A DNA stretch of 64,000 nt from Cristatella mucedo (Eukaryota; Bryozoa; Phylactolaemata; Cristatellidae). Below the pieces are notes generated by a model. The model saw only the letters and a program-made list of their open reading frames with translations. It was not told the origin of the DNA and did no database searches. The stretch lies in NCBI GenBank assembly GCA_009760855.2, contig WPIO01000169.1, positions 494,001 through 558,000 of the forward strand. The letters run 5' to 3'. Shown here piece by piece: positions 1 through 11,689 of the stretch (position 1 is the stretch's first letter; every line of letters starts with the position of its first letter). A program made the position numbers and the translations under genes.

Positions 1-389
1 GTTCTTTTTTGGTAGATAGCTTTCTGTAATTGCATCTCAGAAACGAGTATTAAGGAACTGCGAAGAATAAATTTCAGTCAGGATATTGTTGATATAACTT
101 GCAGCCTTTTAGGTCAAGATTCAAATTTAATGCATTGTACACTTTCTCACTGGTTTAGCCCTAACAGTCATTTAGTTTCGACGGCAGGGGGCAGACGAAT
201 TCCACTGTGTGAGCATCGACTTGTGATTACATCAGCGTAGTTACAGGATACGGTATCCGGGATGACCGTAGGGCCTACAGTGATGCTATACGGCGAAAGC
301 TCGAAATTCACAAACTTATACTGAATACAGGAATATAATAGTTACCGCATTTACATGCTTAGTAGAGCTTCTTTCTCGCAGCGATCTCT

Positions 390-560
390 ATCGTCGTTTT
401 TGCAGTAAGATTTAATAATCTGAAAGACTTGTTTATCAAGCATGATATTACTCACCATTCTATCGCGTTGGCATTTGCAGTACCTGTAAAGCTCATGGAA
501 AGAGATTGAGTTCTCTGAGGGCGCATTATGAAGTGCATTGTTATTATTTTTATTATTCAA
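390..560 (+). mobile_element. L2-A LINE 3' end fragment inside R1
   Basis: It contains the L2-A terminal block: the conserved stretch before the hairpin, a degenerate GCGC-type hairpin with inner GAGATTGAGTTCTC, and a short ATT-rich tail. The equivalent piece lies in R1 copy 2 at 9640-9830 on the minus strand, so it was already in place before R1 was duplicated. Confidence 0.7.
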
Positions 561-2439
561 GATTGTGGAATTCAGTGCAGATTTTTAGCTGTTTTGCCCT
601 TGTCATACCTTCCACTGCTGGCTGAGAGATTGGGCCTTAAGTTTGAAAAATCTGTAATCTAGATTGAAAACAGCTAGACGAGTTATAATTGTCTTATAAT
701 TTTTGAAAATAACCCATTAGTGTAACCGTACTTTAAATGATAAAATTCAGCCCTAGCACATATCAGGCTTGTGCTACAAACATTTCGCCTCACAGATGTT
801 CACCATTCTGAACTTAGCCTCTCTAGCTATGGAAAAGAAATATGAAAGAATCCTCATTCAGGAGTACTTAGAAGGTATATAGTTAAATTCATGCCACTGT
901 ATTAGCAATATCGTTAGAAAATTCTGCTGATCCAAGCCTGACGCAAATTGGGCTGAGCTGGCATAACACTAACTCAGTATTACTTCCGATAGCGAGCGGC
1001 TTGTGTGGAAGTCACTATATAGACACAGACTTATTTAAATATCAAATAAAGTGATTCGTCATGCGTCATAAAGTAACTGATCACTGTTAAGATCATTAGA
1101 CGGAAGCTTTCAACTATTCTTCGACTCTCCAAAGGAAATGAGCTCTACGGGTATTATAGTCGCACTAATGGAGCAAAAGGCATTTGAGCTTAGGTTATTT
1201 GAGCTTGGGCTTAACCGCTTCCCGTCTGAGCTGTTTTCGGTTATAAATGTGAGTGGAATAGTAAGGTTACTATGCAATAGTGTAAGCAGCGTTGTAGGCG
1301 CACTCTGCACAGTCTACTTTATAGCGTCACTGTACTTTCTAGTGAGTGCTCTTACTGGCGATAGCGCTTTGAGTTTTTTCGGACCTTGCTTGCGTTTTAT
1401 CACACATAGTTTTATCCAAACTTGTAAGTACGTGCAACAACAATACATGCGTGTACACTGACAGAAACAGGAATACGGCTTGGTTGAAGGGCACGGACAA
1501 CTCAATCTGACAATGGCTCGCCTTCGACGTAAATCGCAAGGAACTGAGTATTTTTCAGCCCAACGCAAAGTTGTTGTGGAGTATCTTACCAAAGTGAAAC
1601 TTTGGCAAAGGCCATGCCAAAAGCGCTGAAAAGTAACTGAAGCTATTTAATCAGCTGAAAGTTACTTGGATTGTTTTAATTTGAAATTTAACAACGTATT
1701 TTGGATGCTCAACACGTAGTTTTCCATGAGTGGTAGTAACTTGACCAGCATCGTAGTGAGTACTCGTTTTAAGCGTATGAACATCCTAGAGAGCACGTGC
1801 TTTTTCGGGAATCCTAGAGCGGCGGGTGGTAGTCTTTGCACTGCATGAAAGGTCTTTAGGACACCTGCTGCTAATTTGGGACCTTACTCGTTGCTTGACT
1901 GATTATTCAAGCGAGTAGAATCAAATCACAAGCACAGGAACGAATGCCAGATTTCGCAGATACTTTTTAACTCTTTAACTGGAAAAGCTGTGTCCATGGA
2001 GGTGCACGAGCTAATTCTTAGAGCTATGCTATTGCAAAACCTATAAATATTATGTTCAAAATTTTTTTCAATTCTGTGATCCTTTACCTATTTAATTATA
2101 AATAATTAAGAATTTAATTATTAATATAAAGCCGTAGTTATTACCCGATGTCATTTGCTCGAAGCTCGTGGCATACGTGAAGCACGTGGACTGAGACAAA
2201 GTTCTTGCAAATGACGGTCTACTCGCCTGTTGAGGGCGGAGTAACAGTTTGTTATACAAACTTTGCCAGAAAACACCTGGCTAACTGTGTATTCTGTTCA
2301 CAAAAACTCGTATTCTTAATCTCGACGTACTACTCTTGGTGTGTAAAGTTCTTACACAATTTGTTTATTTACCATGTTTCAGTATCTATTGCGAAAACGC
2401 AGGAATTAATTTATACATCGCTTGCCTTTCAGTATCCAC

Positions 2440-2900
2440 CACTGCTTGCCCACCCGTGTTTTCGACTCTGACTGTTTTTTTTTATCCCCGTCTGTCACTT
2501 CACAAAGCCAAAGTGACAATGTAGGTGCTATGCAGTAAAGTTCTTTTTTTATAGTCCATTCGTTGCCTAAGTGACTTTCGGTACGCATTCGGTAGCCTAC
2601 CGACGTCATCTCAAGCAACAAAAGGAAATTGGTAAGCATAGCAGAGTCAGGAGAGCAGTTGAGGTAGTGACTAGCATAAAAGTATCACCTCCGACCGCTC
2701 ATAATGACGTGCCATATTCAACAGCTGGAGAGTAGTTGTTACGCTTAGAGTTAGTTGGACAGAGTTTGTTGGAAAGCCAAACGGGAATTCCAATAATCAA
2801 GCCCTGACAGAACTAGGGAGCTAGTTAAATTGTTCTCAAGGCACAATGGAAGACAGCTCCTAATCTTAGATAGTGATCGGATGTGATGGCTGACTGTGGA
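2440..2900 (-). mobile_element. L2-B LINE 3' end fragment inside R1
   Basis: In reverse orientation this shows the L2-B 3' block also found at 58925-59330 and 60880-61140: the region around the CCGAATGCG motif, the run with GGCTTTGTGAAGT, and the CTGACTCTGC motif. The same fragment occurs in R1 copy 3 at about 50220-50690. It is short and non-coding, and part of the composite R1 unit. Confidence 0.65.
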
Positions 2901-2967
2901 AGCAGTCTCATCTACCAAGAGCAGCTATGTGCAAAAGTCTTGAGCATGCAACATGTAATGGACGATA

Positions 2968-4558
2968 TTGTTTCAGCAGCCCAGTCTCCCTTCTACCATA
3001 CCTATCAAAGACACTGGAACGGGTCGTGGCAGACCAGCTGAACTCGTATATCGAAACCTCACACCTTGCTAGTAAGTTCCAGTCTGGCTTTAGAGCTAAT
3101 CACTCCATAGAGTCAGCATTGCTTCGGGTATACAACGACCGACTTAGGAATGCAGACATGGGTAGAGTGTCTCTTCTTGTTTTGCTCGATCTTTCGGCAG
3201 CTTTTGATACCATCGATCACAAAGTACTTCTAGAGCGCCTCTCATCTCGCCTGGGCATCACTGGCACTGCTCTGCAGTGGTTCAGGTCCTATCTCAGTGG
3301 GAGACTCCAGAGCGTTGACGTGAATGGACAAAGATCATCTGAAGTACCTCTAAAATATGGAGTACCTCAGGGCTCTGTGCTAGGTCTGGTCCTTTTCACC
3401 GTTTATACTCTCCCTCTCGCTGATGTGATTGCCAAGCACAATCTAGGCTTTCACTTCTATGCGGATGACACTCAGTTGTACCTTTGCTTTGATCCCTCCC
3501 AGCCTTCGAGCACCTCAAATTCTCTCAACTCACTTGCTGCATGCACTGATGACATCCGATCATGGATGGCAGCACATTTTCTAAAACTAAACAATGATAA
3601 AACTAACTTACTAGTTATGGGCAAACCTAGTGTTATTCAGAAATAGGAAACGCTGACTTTCAAAATTGGCTCTGCCAGCATATCTCCAGTTGCATCAGCT
3701 CGAAATCTAGGTGTCATATTCCAAAGCGACCTCTCGTTAGACGACCACATCAGCTCCACAGTCAAATCAGCCTATTTTCAGCTTCATAACATTGCTAAAA
3801 TTAGGGCTTGTTTAGATAAGGACACCACGTCCAAGTTGGTCCATGCATTCGTGACATCTCGTCTCAACTTCTGCAACTCACTGCTTACTGGCCTATCAGC
3901 ATGTGCGATCAGGCGATTGCAGCTGGTGCAAAACTCTGCAGCTAGGCTTGTCTGTCGTGAGCGTCGCAGTTGCCACATTACTCCACTTCTCGCCGACCTG
4001 CACTGTTTACCAGTCAAGCAACGGATTGACTTCAAGGTTTTGTCGCTCACTTTTAGGTCCCTTCATTCTTTGGCTCCAGCCTATCTTTCAGATATACTAC
4101 CCCATCAGGCAAAGCATCGTACCACTCGCTTTTCGGAATCCAACAGTCTAGAAATACCTCGTACAAACCTTAAATCCTTTGGAGACCGTGCATTTAGCTC
4201 GTATGCTCCCACAGCCTGGAACTCCCTCCCGACCTGCATCAGAACATCCCCTGACCTGACCACATTTAAAAGAAACTTAAAAACATACCTATTTAGGACA
4301 GCATTTAGTGGGTCCTTGTGATTCGTCCTCGATGTGCTTATGCGTGCTGACACTGTTCATGCTGCCACTAACCACATTTGCATGCTGACCCAGTGCATGT
4401 CACCCCCTAACCATGTTATTCATTTTGTTTGTTTTTCAAGCATGATTTTACTTACTATTCCATTGCGTATCACTTTGCAGCAAATGTAAAGCGCCTAGAA
4501 AGAGATTAAGTTCTCTGAGGGCGCTTTATCAAGTGCAATATTATTATTATTATTATTA
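2968..4558 (+). mobile_element. L2-A LINE, 5'-truncated, nearly readable
   Basis: This non-LTR retrotransposon of the L2/CR1 group encodes reverse transcriptase, which copies its RNA into a nicked chromosomal site. One frame runs from before the element to a stop at 4319-4321 and is interrupted only by a single TAG at 3644-3646. Visible motifs are [36 protein letters not shown] and the catalytic [10 protein letters not shown] near 3451-3480, followed by the C-terminal region with LGVIFQSDLSL. The endonuclease domain is lost by 5' truncation. The 3' end has the hairpin AAGCGCC...GGGCGCTTT and an (ATT)n tail. It lies inside hAT coding sequence, with AGCAG on both sides as a likely short target duplication. 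Confidence 0.95.
3601..3646 (+). other. Single nonsense codon in the L2-A reverse transcriptase
   Basis: At 3644-3646 the frame reads TAG where the copies at 12900 and 23265 have a sense TTG codon (CAGAAATTGGAAA). Upstream and downstream reading share one frame, so one T-to-A change is enough to explain the break. This makes the copy among the youngest here. Confidence 0.85.
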
Positions 4559-4560
4559 GC
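4435..4560 (+). other. L2-A 3' terminal hairpin and ATT tail
   Basis: Two nested stems are visible near 4490-4540: an outer AAGCGCC with GGGCGCTTT and an inner AGAGATTAAGTTCTCT. An (ATT)n run follows. In L2-type LINEs such as eel UnaL2, a 3' stem-loop is the recognition site for the reverse transcriptase; that role is inferred for this sequence. Confidence 0.7.
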
Positions 4561-5450
4561 AGTCAATGTGATAAGGTCTCGTGCCCTAAACCACAGACAA
4601 TGTCAGGCTTTCCTTGAAAAGTTGGGATCAGATCATTGTGATGTTATTTATTTCTGCCGAGTCCGTTGGCTCAGTAGGGCAAACATGCTTGCAACGCTTT
4701 GGTCACTTCGGGACGCAATAAAAAACATTTATGACAGAAAAATGAAAAGATCTTGGCTGCCTTGATGACCAGCACTGGTTGAATGACTTGGCTTTTTTGG
4801 TGGACATGACCAAACATCTTGCAGATCTTAATGTCAAACTGCAAGGTAAGGATCAACTGGTCCATAAAATGTATGAGTGTGTTGTTGCGTTTGTGCAAAA
4901 GCTGAAACTTTTCCGGAAACACTTAGATCAGAAGAAACTGTTACATTTCACAGCACTAGCAAAAAGATTGCCTGAAACGCTGGCTCACATGAAGTACTCC
5001 ACTCTTGTTAGCAAAGTTGTTGATGAATTCGAAGAGAGGTTTCAGGATTTCCAACAACATGCGGATGACATGAACATGATTAGTAATCCATTTAATATCG
5101 ATTCCTATGATGCACCTGATGAATTTCAACTAGAAATAATCGACATTCATAATGTATGCAATTTAAAAACTGCTTACGATCAGCATGACCTTGTTACCTT
5201 GTATAAGCAGTATGTTTCATCAGAGTCTTTTCCTAACCTAGCCAAACATGCTCGCATGTATATTGCACTTTTTGACAGCAAATATTGCTGTGAACTGCTT
5301 TTTTTCAGACTGAAAAATGTGAAAAGAAAGACTCGATCCGTTCTCACAGATGAACAGTTATCAGGAATCCTTAGAATTGCAACATCCACCGTTGCAGCAG
5401 CTGTCGACTTTTTATGCGAACAGAAACTATGCCAAACATCTCATTGATGC

Positions 5451-5847
5451 CTGCAGTGCAGAAGACATCGAATACCTGGGGCATTTAATTAATCCGAAGA
5501 CATTATTATTATGTGAGTTCATGTCATGTAATTTTTTGTAAATTTTACAACTTTCTATCTTTATGTTATAAGAAGGAAAATCAAAAAGGAAAAGATTGAC
5601 CATGATATCTATCGAAGTATTTTCCAGGACACATGATTCAATTTGTATTATGTATTATTTTTCAATATAATTATGTTAAAAAATACTATTGTATCGTGGT
5701 TCATTTATTGGGTATAATAGTAATAGTCATACTAAATTACGATCTTATTTTGTGATGTGGTCAACTACGCCAATTTACACGTGGCCCCGGACCTTTTAAC
5801 TTTTTTGAAATGTGGCAGCCACAACGCAAAAAGGTTGTACAACCCTG
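5451..5847 (+). mobile_element. hAT 3' flank with right terminal inverted repeat
   Basis: Downstream of the transposase stop, an AT-rich stretch leads to a terminus reading GCAAAAAGGTTGTACAACCCTG (22 bases, ending at 5847 in CCCTG). Ending in an ACAACCCTG-like sequence is typical of hAT right ends. The matching left end, which would start CAGGGTTGT, was not found upstream, in line with the missing 5' half. An 8-bp target duplication cannot be tested without the left end. Confidence 0.65.
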
Positions 5848-7015
5848 CATTACAACGTGTAACAGCAGCCCAATGACGACACATACTAATAGAGACTTTA
5901 TTTATTTCAAAAAAAAAACAAAATAAATTTGCCTAGATGCACAGTCGTTATTTAAGAGGAAAGAAAGAAGCATAAGATAATGCAAACTGAATTGTCGAAT
6001 ATTTAAAAGAAGAGAGTTAAATATTCCTTCTCAAGCACAAGTAGAGGCATGCAAAAGTACACAAACATACAGAAATACACTCACATGCACACACTCAAGC
6101 TCATACACTAATGTGAAAATGCTCAATTAAAGCTAAGTAAAGATATTACCATTCATAGCAACTCACAGTAAAATAATATAGCAACAGAGCAGTCCGCACC
6201 AACTCCGGCTGCTTTGTGGTTTATATAGTTCCGAAAATGCTAGTGTTGAAACCGGATCTAGCCACATGACTCATTGGCTAGTCGAGTTTTTGGACCGCCG
6301 CGATGCTCCCGAATTGGCAGCACGTTTGATCTTGCATCATTTTCTAGACTTTAAGGCGTCTGATAGTTTCAATCAACATTACTTGCCTTCTAAGGAACGC
6401 AGACGTAGAGAGAGTTGCTCGAGGAAGTATTAACGTAAAATCTCCCCTATACAATGCCTCATTTATAAAGCTGCAGAAAGGCCTAACAGCTTTCACGGAA
6501 TTATAATGTCTGCTATAATAGATGGGTTGTAGCAGCGTTAATCACACTTAGAATGGGTACCCTATGCCGTGAGCATGGCAAACTATGGCTATCGAGCGTT
6601 TTTACAATCAACGGTTCCAAATTAAATTTGAAAACTTCCATTTAACTTTCAGCTAAATAGAAAAAACTCAACTTTACTGTTTTCTGCAAGGCACGGCAAT
6701 CGGACACCTGAATTTATCAGAAGCGCCAGAACTCGAGCTAATTCGACTTTAAATTAAAATTGAGAAGTCCTCTAAAACAGCGAAAATAGTTAAATACAGG
6801 TTTGCTATTTTTTTTTATCTAAATACAACTTTACTATGCGCTATGGTTTACTTCATTGATTCTGTGCTAATACAGCAACGGCATCAACATAAACGTTAAC
6901 AAAATGTTTACCTTGACAATTATACTGTCTCTTATAATGGTTCCTGGAACAGTTATTTTGTTTTAATTCTAAAAGTAGAAGAAATGTATTGCAGTTGTGC
7001 TTACCATTTAATTGC
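5848..7015. other. No gene recognised
   Basis: The stretch is AT-rich and has only short open frames. No transposon protein motif or tRNA-like SINE head was seen. Confidence 0.5.
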
Positions 7016-7019
7016 AAAC

Positions 7020-7310
7020 ATTTCTTAGGGAATCGGGCTTGTTAACCGATTAATGAGACGCAGGAGTGATTGTAATCGGTGAGGCAAATATGTAGCTATA
7101 AAAAGTGAGTGACACAACCTTAAAGTCGAAGCCCAGCTTGATCGGGAGCCAGTGCATGTCGACGACAAGTGCTGTGATGAAACAATGGCTAAGCTGATGG
7201 CAGAGAGCGTTGCTGCAGAGTGTTGCACCAACTAAAAGCACCTGATTGCACACACGAGGAGTTAAGAAAGCCGTGTTTTACAGAAGTTGAAACGGGATGT
7301 AATGAATTCA
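7020..7310 (-). mobile_element. L2-A LINE fragment, degraded
   Basis: In reverse it matches the C-terminal reverse transcriptase region of L2-A. The short block around CAACTCTGCAGC (seen as GTGTTGCACC in plus orientation) and the block around GGCTCCCGATCAAGC, matching the L2-A segment for WLPVKQRIDFKV, are recognisable. Two frames keep fragments such as STCTGSRSSW and DMHWLPIKLGFDFKV. Both ends are indistinct and the copy is old. Confidence 0.75.
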
Positions 7311-7814
7311 TGGACCTATCTTTGGCCTTCACCCCACAGCCAATTTCCGACGCTGGCAGCAGAAGGAAAGCTTTCGAATATTATTGGGGTTCTCTCAATC
7401 TTTTGCTTTTACGTCCACAAAATCGTTCTCTGTTAGTGACTATGCTTGCACCTTGCTTCTGATGAAGAGTTTAACATGTGACCATGAGTTTATGCTTTGC
7501 CTGGCAATTGGCTATGCCACTTAGAAATTTTTACAGTGACGATAATGTTGCCTGCTTTATACCTCCAGTCGCAAAATAGCCCTAGAGGCATATTTTCTGT
7601 ATATAGTTGGTCAAATTTTAATTAAAATAATGAAAAATCTTGGTAGTTTTACTCCTGGTTACGATTCTTCTTTGTGATGCTAATGATACTTCAGCATCGA
7701 AATGTATAATGAACTGTTCTGGTTGTAGCTTAGCTATCGGAACCACTCCAACACCAGGTGAAGAATCGCACAACATGCTATTCAGACTACAATCGTGTAG
7801 CCGTACCTCTTACT
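7311..7814. other. No gene recognised
   Basis: Only short open frames are present between the old L2-A fragment and the edge of R1 copy 2. Confidence 0.4.
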
Positions 7815-8900
7815 TCGCCCTCAACGGACAAATCGACCGTCATTTACAACAACATTGTCACTGTCCATGTGCTTCACGTATGCCACGAGGTTCAAGCCCA
7901 TGATTTCGGTTATTATTTACGGCTTTATATTAATGATTAAATAATGAATGAACACTAATTTAAAAGAAAGTGATTAATAAATTGAAAATTATTTAAAAAA
8001 TATATCAATGGGTTTTGAATTTATTGTAGCTGCAAGATTTTGCACGTGCATTTCCATGAAAACCGATTTTCCAGTTAAAGAATTAAAAAGTATCACCGAA
8101 ACCTGGCGTTTGTTCCTCTGCTTAGGATTTGATTCTACTCTCCCTAGAAGTCCGTAAAGTAACGATTAAGTTCTCAAATTAGCTGCAGGTGTCCTAAAGA
8201 CCTTTCGTGCAGTGCAAAGACTACTAACCGCAGCTCTAGGATTCCCGAAAAGGTATGTACTCTCTAGGATTTTCATTCGCTTAAAACGAGTACTCAGTAC
8301 GATGCTCGTCAAGTTGTTACCACTCATGGAGAACTACGTTTTTAGCATCCAAGTTCAATTGTTTGATATTAAATCAAAATAATCCCAGTAACGTTCACCT
8401 GATTAAATAGCTTCAATTACTTTTTCGGCGCTTTTGGCATGGCTTTTGCCAAAGCTTCAGTTTAGCAAGAATCCCCATAGCAACATTTGCATTGGTCTAC
8501 GAAACAATCAGTTCCTTGCTATTTACGTAGATGGCGAGCTATGGTCAAATTAAGTTTTCTGAGCCCCTTAACACTGCCGTCATTCCTGCTTCGGTTAGTG
8601 TACACCCACGTATCATTGTCGCAAGCATGTACAAGCAGGTCCGTGTGATAAAACACAAACCGCTATCACCAGTAAGAGCACTCACTAGAAAGTAAAGTGG
8701 CGCTATAAAATAGACGGTTCAGAGTGTGCCTACAAAGCTGGGTACTCTACTGCATAATAACCTTACTATTCCGCTTACATTATTAACCAAAAATAGCTCA
8801 GACGGGAAGCCGTTAAGCTCAAGCTCAAATAGCCCGAGTTCAAATGCCTTCTGTTGCATTAGTGCGACTAAAATACACGTATATATAAAATAAAACATAC

Positions 8901-9041
8901 AATTCGTTTGTATAGCGCCCCAAGAGAACGTAATGTCTATCCAGGCGCTTTACATATGCATCCGGGCTTGAGCCCACCACTTCAGCCAGACCTGTGTCGT
9001 GCACGAGCACCTTAAACGCTGGGCCAAACCAGCTCACAGCC
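8901..9041 (-). mobile_element. SINE-A (tRNA-derived, L2-type tail)
   Basis: On the minus strand it starts with a tRNA-like head (GAGCTGGTTTGGCCCAGCG, box A-like) followed by the GGCTTGAGCCC region in the box B position. It ends with the GCGCCTGGATAGACATTACG hairpin half and GGGGCGCTATACAAACGAATT. It is absent from R1 copy 1 at the corresponding place near 1115, so it was inserted after the R1 duplication. Confidence 0.85.
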
Positions 9042-9639
9042 GTAGAATAATTGAAAGCTTCCATCTAATGATACTAAACAGTGATCAATTACTTGATGAC
9101 GCATTAAAAATCACTTTATTCGCTTTTAAACACGTATGTGTCTGCAGAGTGACTACCAAGCAAGCCGCTCGCTATTGGAAGTAATTCTGAGTTACTGTCA
9201 TTCCAGATCGGCCCAATTTGCATCAGTCTTGGGTCTGCAGAGCGTTCTAACGATATTGCCAATACAGTGGCATGAATTTACCTATGCAACTTTTTAAGTA
9301 CTCCTGAATAAAGATTTTATCAATTTAAATTTTTCCACAACTAGAAGGACTAAGCTCAAAATGGTTAACATCTGTGAAGCACGATGTTTGCAGCACAAGC
9401 CTGATATGTGCTCGATATTTTTGTTTCATTGAAAGTACGATTGAACTGGTGGTGTAATTTTCTAGAATTTTAAAACCTACAAGGCAGTTATGATTTGTCG
9501 AGCTGAGTTTAATGTGCTTGAAATATGTTTCAAACTAAATGCCCGATCTCTCAGCTAGCAGCGAAAGGTATTACACCGCCAAGGACAAAATAACTTAAAA
9601 TCTGTAATAAATTTCCAATTCTTTAATAATAAAAAGAAC

Positions 9640-9830
9640 CATGCACTTGATAATGCGCCCTGTGAGAACTTAATCGCTTTCCAGGTGCTTTACAATTGCT
9701 ACAAATGGAAACATGATTGAATGGTGATTAATATCATGCTTGATAAACAAGCCTTTCAGATGATTAGGTTTTACTGCAAAAAAGACGGTAGCAATTGCAG
9801 CCAGAAGGACTCTACTTAACATGTAAATGC
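9640..9830 (-). mobile_element. L2-A LINE 3' end fragment inside R1 copy 2
   Basis: It is the counterpart of 390-560: terminal hairpin with GCGCCCTGTGAGAACTTAATCG and the following conserved block with AATATCATGCTTGAT in plus orientation. Its presence at the same place in both copies shows insertion before duplication. Confidence 0.72.
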
Positions 9831-11430
9831 GGTAAATCTTATATCCGTGTTTTTAGTGTAAGTTTGAGAGTTTCAAGCTTTAACCATTTGAGACTTTGTA
9901 GGCCTAAGATCATCAAGGACACATGGTCTTGTAACCACGTTGATATAGCCACTAGTCAATGCTCACACAGTGGAGTCATTCTGCCCCCTGCCGCCAAAAC
10001 TAAATGACTGTTAGGCTGAACCAGCGAATAAGAGTATAATGCCTTAAATTTGAATCCTTACCTGTGAGGCTGCAATATATATCACCATGATTCCAACTGA
10101 GAATTATTCTTCGCAGTTCCTTAGTAGGTGATGCAGAGATGCAGTAAGAGAGAGTTATTATTGAAAGACACACCGATGTCATCAGTTTAGCAGGAAGAGT
10201 TTCTTCGGCAGTCGGCTGTGGATATAAGCTCTATGCCAAGTAGCAATCGTTAGATTTCCTACAAGCTGTTACAAATTTAAAAGCTTATGCCTATTTGTTA
10301 TGGATTATGTCTTGACATGTCACGATAGTAGTGATGTTACAATATAATCGCTTCTCATGTCTTTTCGCTTGCTAATTCCGTGGGAATTGCAAGGCTTGGT
10401 GCTGATGCTTAAGTATAAGCTGCTAGAAATTTAATGAGGTCATTTTCAGATTTCAACTCAAATCTACGGTTTTTTTACATTACGAATAATTTTTTCCTGG
10501 CCTAGACTATAAGCGAGGTCAAGCAGCACACGACGCTTGTGACATTTAGATTGAGTAATTCAATGCGATAAATATTGCTTACTACTAACTGCTGTTATCT
10601 CAAGCATGTCTGACTGCATCTGAATATAATCGTAAATACCAAGCCGGATACGTAGTTTACCACGTAAAAGTGATCACAACATACATTGGCTCGAATACTG
10701 ATTGCCTGATAGCTGCTGGTGATGCTAACTCCTTGTAACTTTGCGATCGTGAAATATCATTTCCTGAGCTCTAGAAAGTTATTGAGCTGAGTTCAACCCA
10801 AAAATAAAAAATCCTGATACAACAAATATTGGTTTAAGCTAAAGTGACACCAAAAAGCGTTCTCATGGGTAATCACTTCGAAGTCTTTGCTGGCATTTTT
10901 GCACAAATCATTCGCACATACCCATATCTCAGAGGAAAGCATAGATCCTTCGATTTCAGAAGTTGCTCGTTGTCTGCAATAGCTGGATAAATCTACAATG
11001 AATATCCGACCTACCGAGTGATGGTCCAAGAATGATGTTTAGACTTTTAGGATATGGAAAACTGAGCTCCTTAAAATTAGGAAAGTCTTGAACAGATGAT
11101 GGCTTTTATAAAATATCTGGAAAGAGATCCAGTGATTTATGTAGAGCGATCGAACGCCCGCATGTAAATCAGTGCGTTTTGAAATCGGGAGACCGATACA
11201 GGGCTCTAAATGTATGGACATAGGAAGCCAGAGATTATAATACAGCAGGCAACCCCTTTGTTACAAGCATTCACCTGGTAAAAAACAGCCTAAGAGCCTC
11301 ACAGTTTGAGTTAAATATGGTAGAAGGTCGCGAAGGTTTCAGCAACTTTGTTTTAAAAAAGCAATTGCCGACGTAGATATTGACGGATCAGTGACGACTA
11401 AGGTCAACTAAATTTGGATATAAACATAGG

Positions 11431-11600
11431 GGCTACGTTATGGCACACTAGGTAAAGCGGTTGCTATCACGACCTCGGTCCCGAGGTCGTGGGTTCGACT
11501 CCTACGGTGGGCGATCCCGTATCGCCACTGCAAGCGGTGGTGATAGCCGTGAAGGCTCTTCTGTCGCTATACAAAAAGAGGCTGTTTAATCAGCTAGAAT
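11431..11600 (+). mobile_element. SINE-B (tRNA-derived), near full length
   Basis: The head has a box A-like TGGCACACTAGGTAAAGCGG and an exact box B GGTTCGACTCC, both expected internal promoter elements for RNA polymerase III. The body holds a hairpin, TATCGCCAC and GTGGTGATA around an 8-base loop with one G-U pair. The 3' end reads GAGGCTGTTTAATCAGCTAG, shared with 39971-40150. It sits just outside the end of R1 copy 2. Confidence 0.88.
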
Positions 11601-11689
11601 CTATTAATTTATAAGTAAATACATTTTTACAACTTATTATTAAATTATAATAATTAAGTGTTGTGTATATTTACAGCTCCTTACATGAT

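Larger units (their letters stand above)
1..2910 (+). repeat. Composite repeat R1, copy 1 (cut by window edge)
   Basis: Bases 1-2260 match 7815-10190 on the opposite strand over long stretches, for example around 1700-1830 against 8240-8340 and around 60-240 against 9950-10120. Bases 1-905 and 2000-2910 also match 49500-50702 on the same strand. No conserved reading frame is seen. The repeat carries an L2-A 3' end near 390-560 and an L2-B 3' end in reverse near 2440-2900, both shared with other copies. Homology with copy 3 stops at about 2910, where hAT coding sequence begins. It is either a segmental duplication or a large non-autonomous element; no diagnostic termini were found. Confidence 0.8.
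2908..5450 (+). pseudogene. hAT transposase 3' half, split by an L2-A LINE
   Basis: This is the C-terminal half of a hAT-superfamily transposase of the type domesticated in vertebrates as GTF2IRD2, FAM200 and ZBED5. Before the LINE, bases 2908-2967 encode an IYQEQLCAKVL-type segment; after it, reading resumes at 4559 with AVNVIRSRALNHRQ, followed by VRWLSR and LNDLAFLVDMTKHL motifs. The second segment runs to a stop at 5447. A frameshift near 4757-4763 breaks the reading frame. The N-terminal BED finger and the first part of the catalytic core are missing, because R1 copy 1 abuts at about 2908. The protein is not functional here. The family call rests on motif recognition and is confident. 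Confidence 0.88.
7815..11420 (-). repeat. Composite repeat R1, copy 2 (inverted)
   Basis: Read on the minus strand, 11420 down to 10190 aligns with 48070-49500, and 10190 down to 7815 aligns with 1-2260. Similarity is high enough to see by eye over hundreds of bases and is broken by small indels. With copy 1 it forms an inverted repeat with a spacer of about 5.5 kb holding the hAT element. It contains an ancestral L2-A tail (9640-9830) and a SINE-A (8901-9041) that copy 1 lacks. A 78-codon frame at 10793-11029 is not conserved in copy 3. Confidence 0.82.

Noticed and set aside
1110-1592. Plus frame of 107 codons and overlapping minus frames in R1.
   Set aside because: The corresponding part of R1 copy 2 (8850-8460) does not keep these frames.
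3784-4050. Minus-strand frame inside the L2-A copy, repeated at 23407-23673 and 63598-63864.
   Set aside because: It is the antisense shadow of the conserved reverse transcriptase C-terminal coding sequence.
11431-11520. Genuine tRNA gene, because of the box A-like and exact box B sequences.
   Set aside because: The same head with a long shared 3' body recurs in many copies, and no clean cloverleaf could be drawn; it is a SINE.
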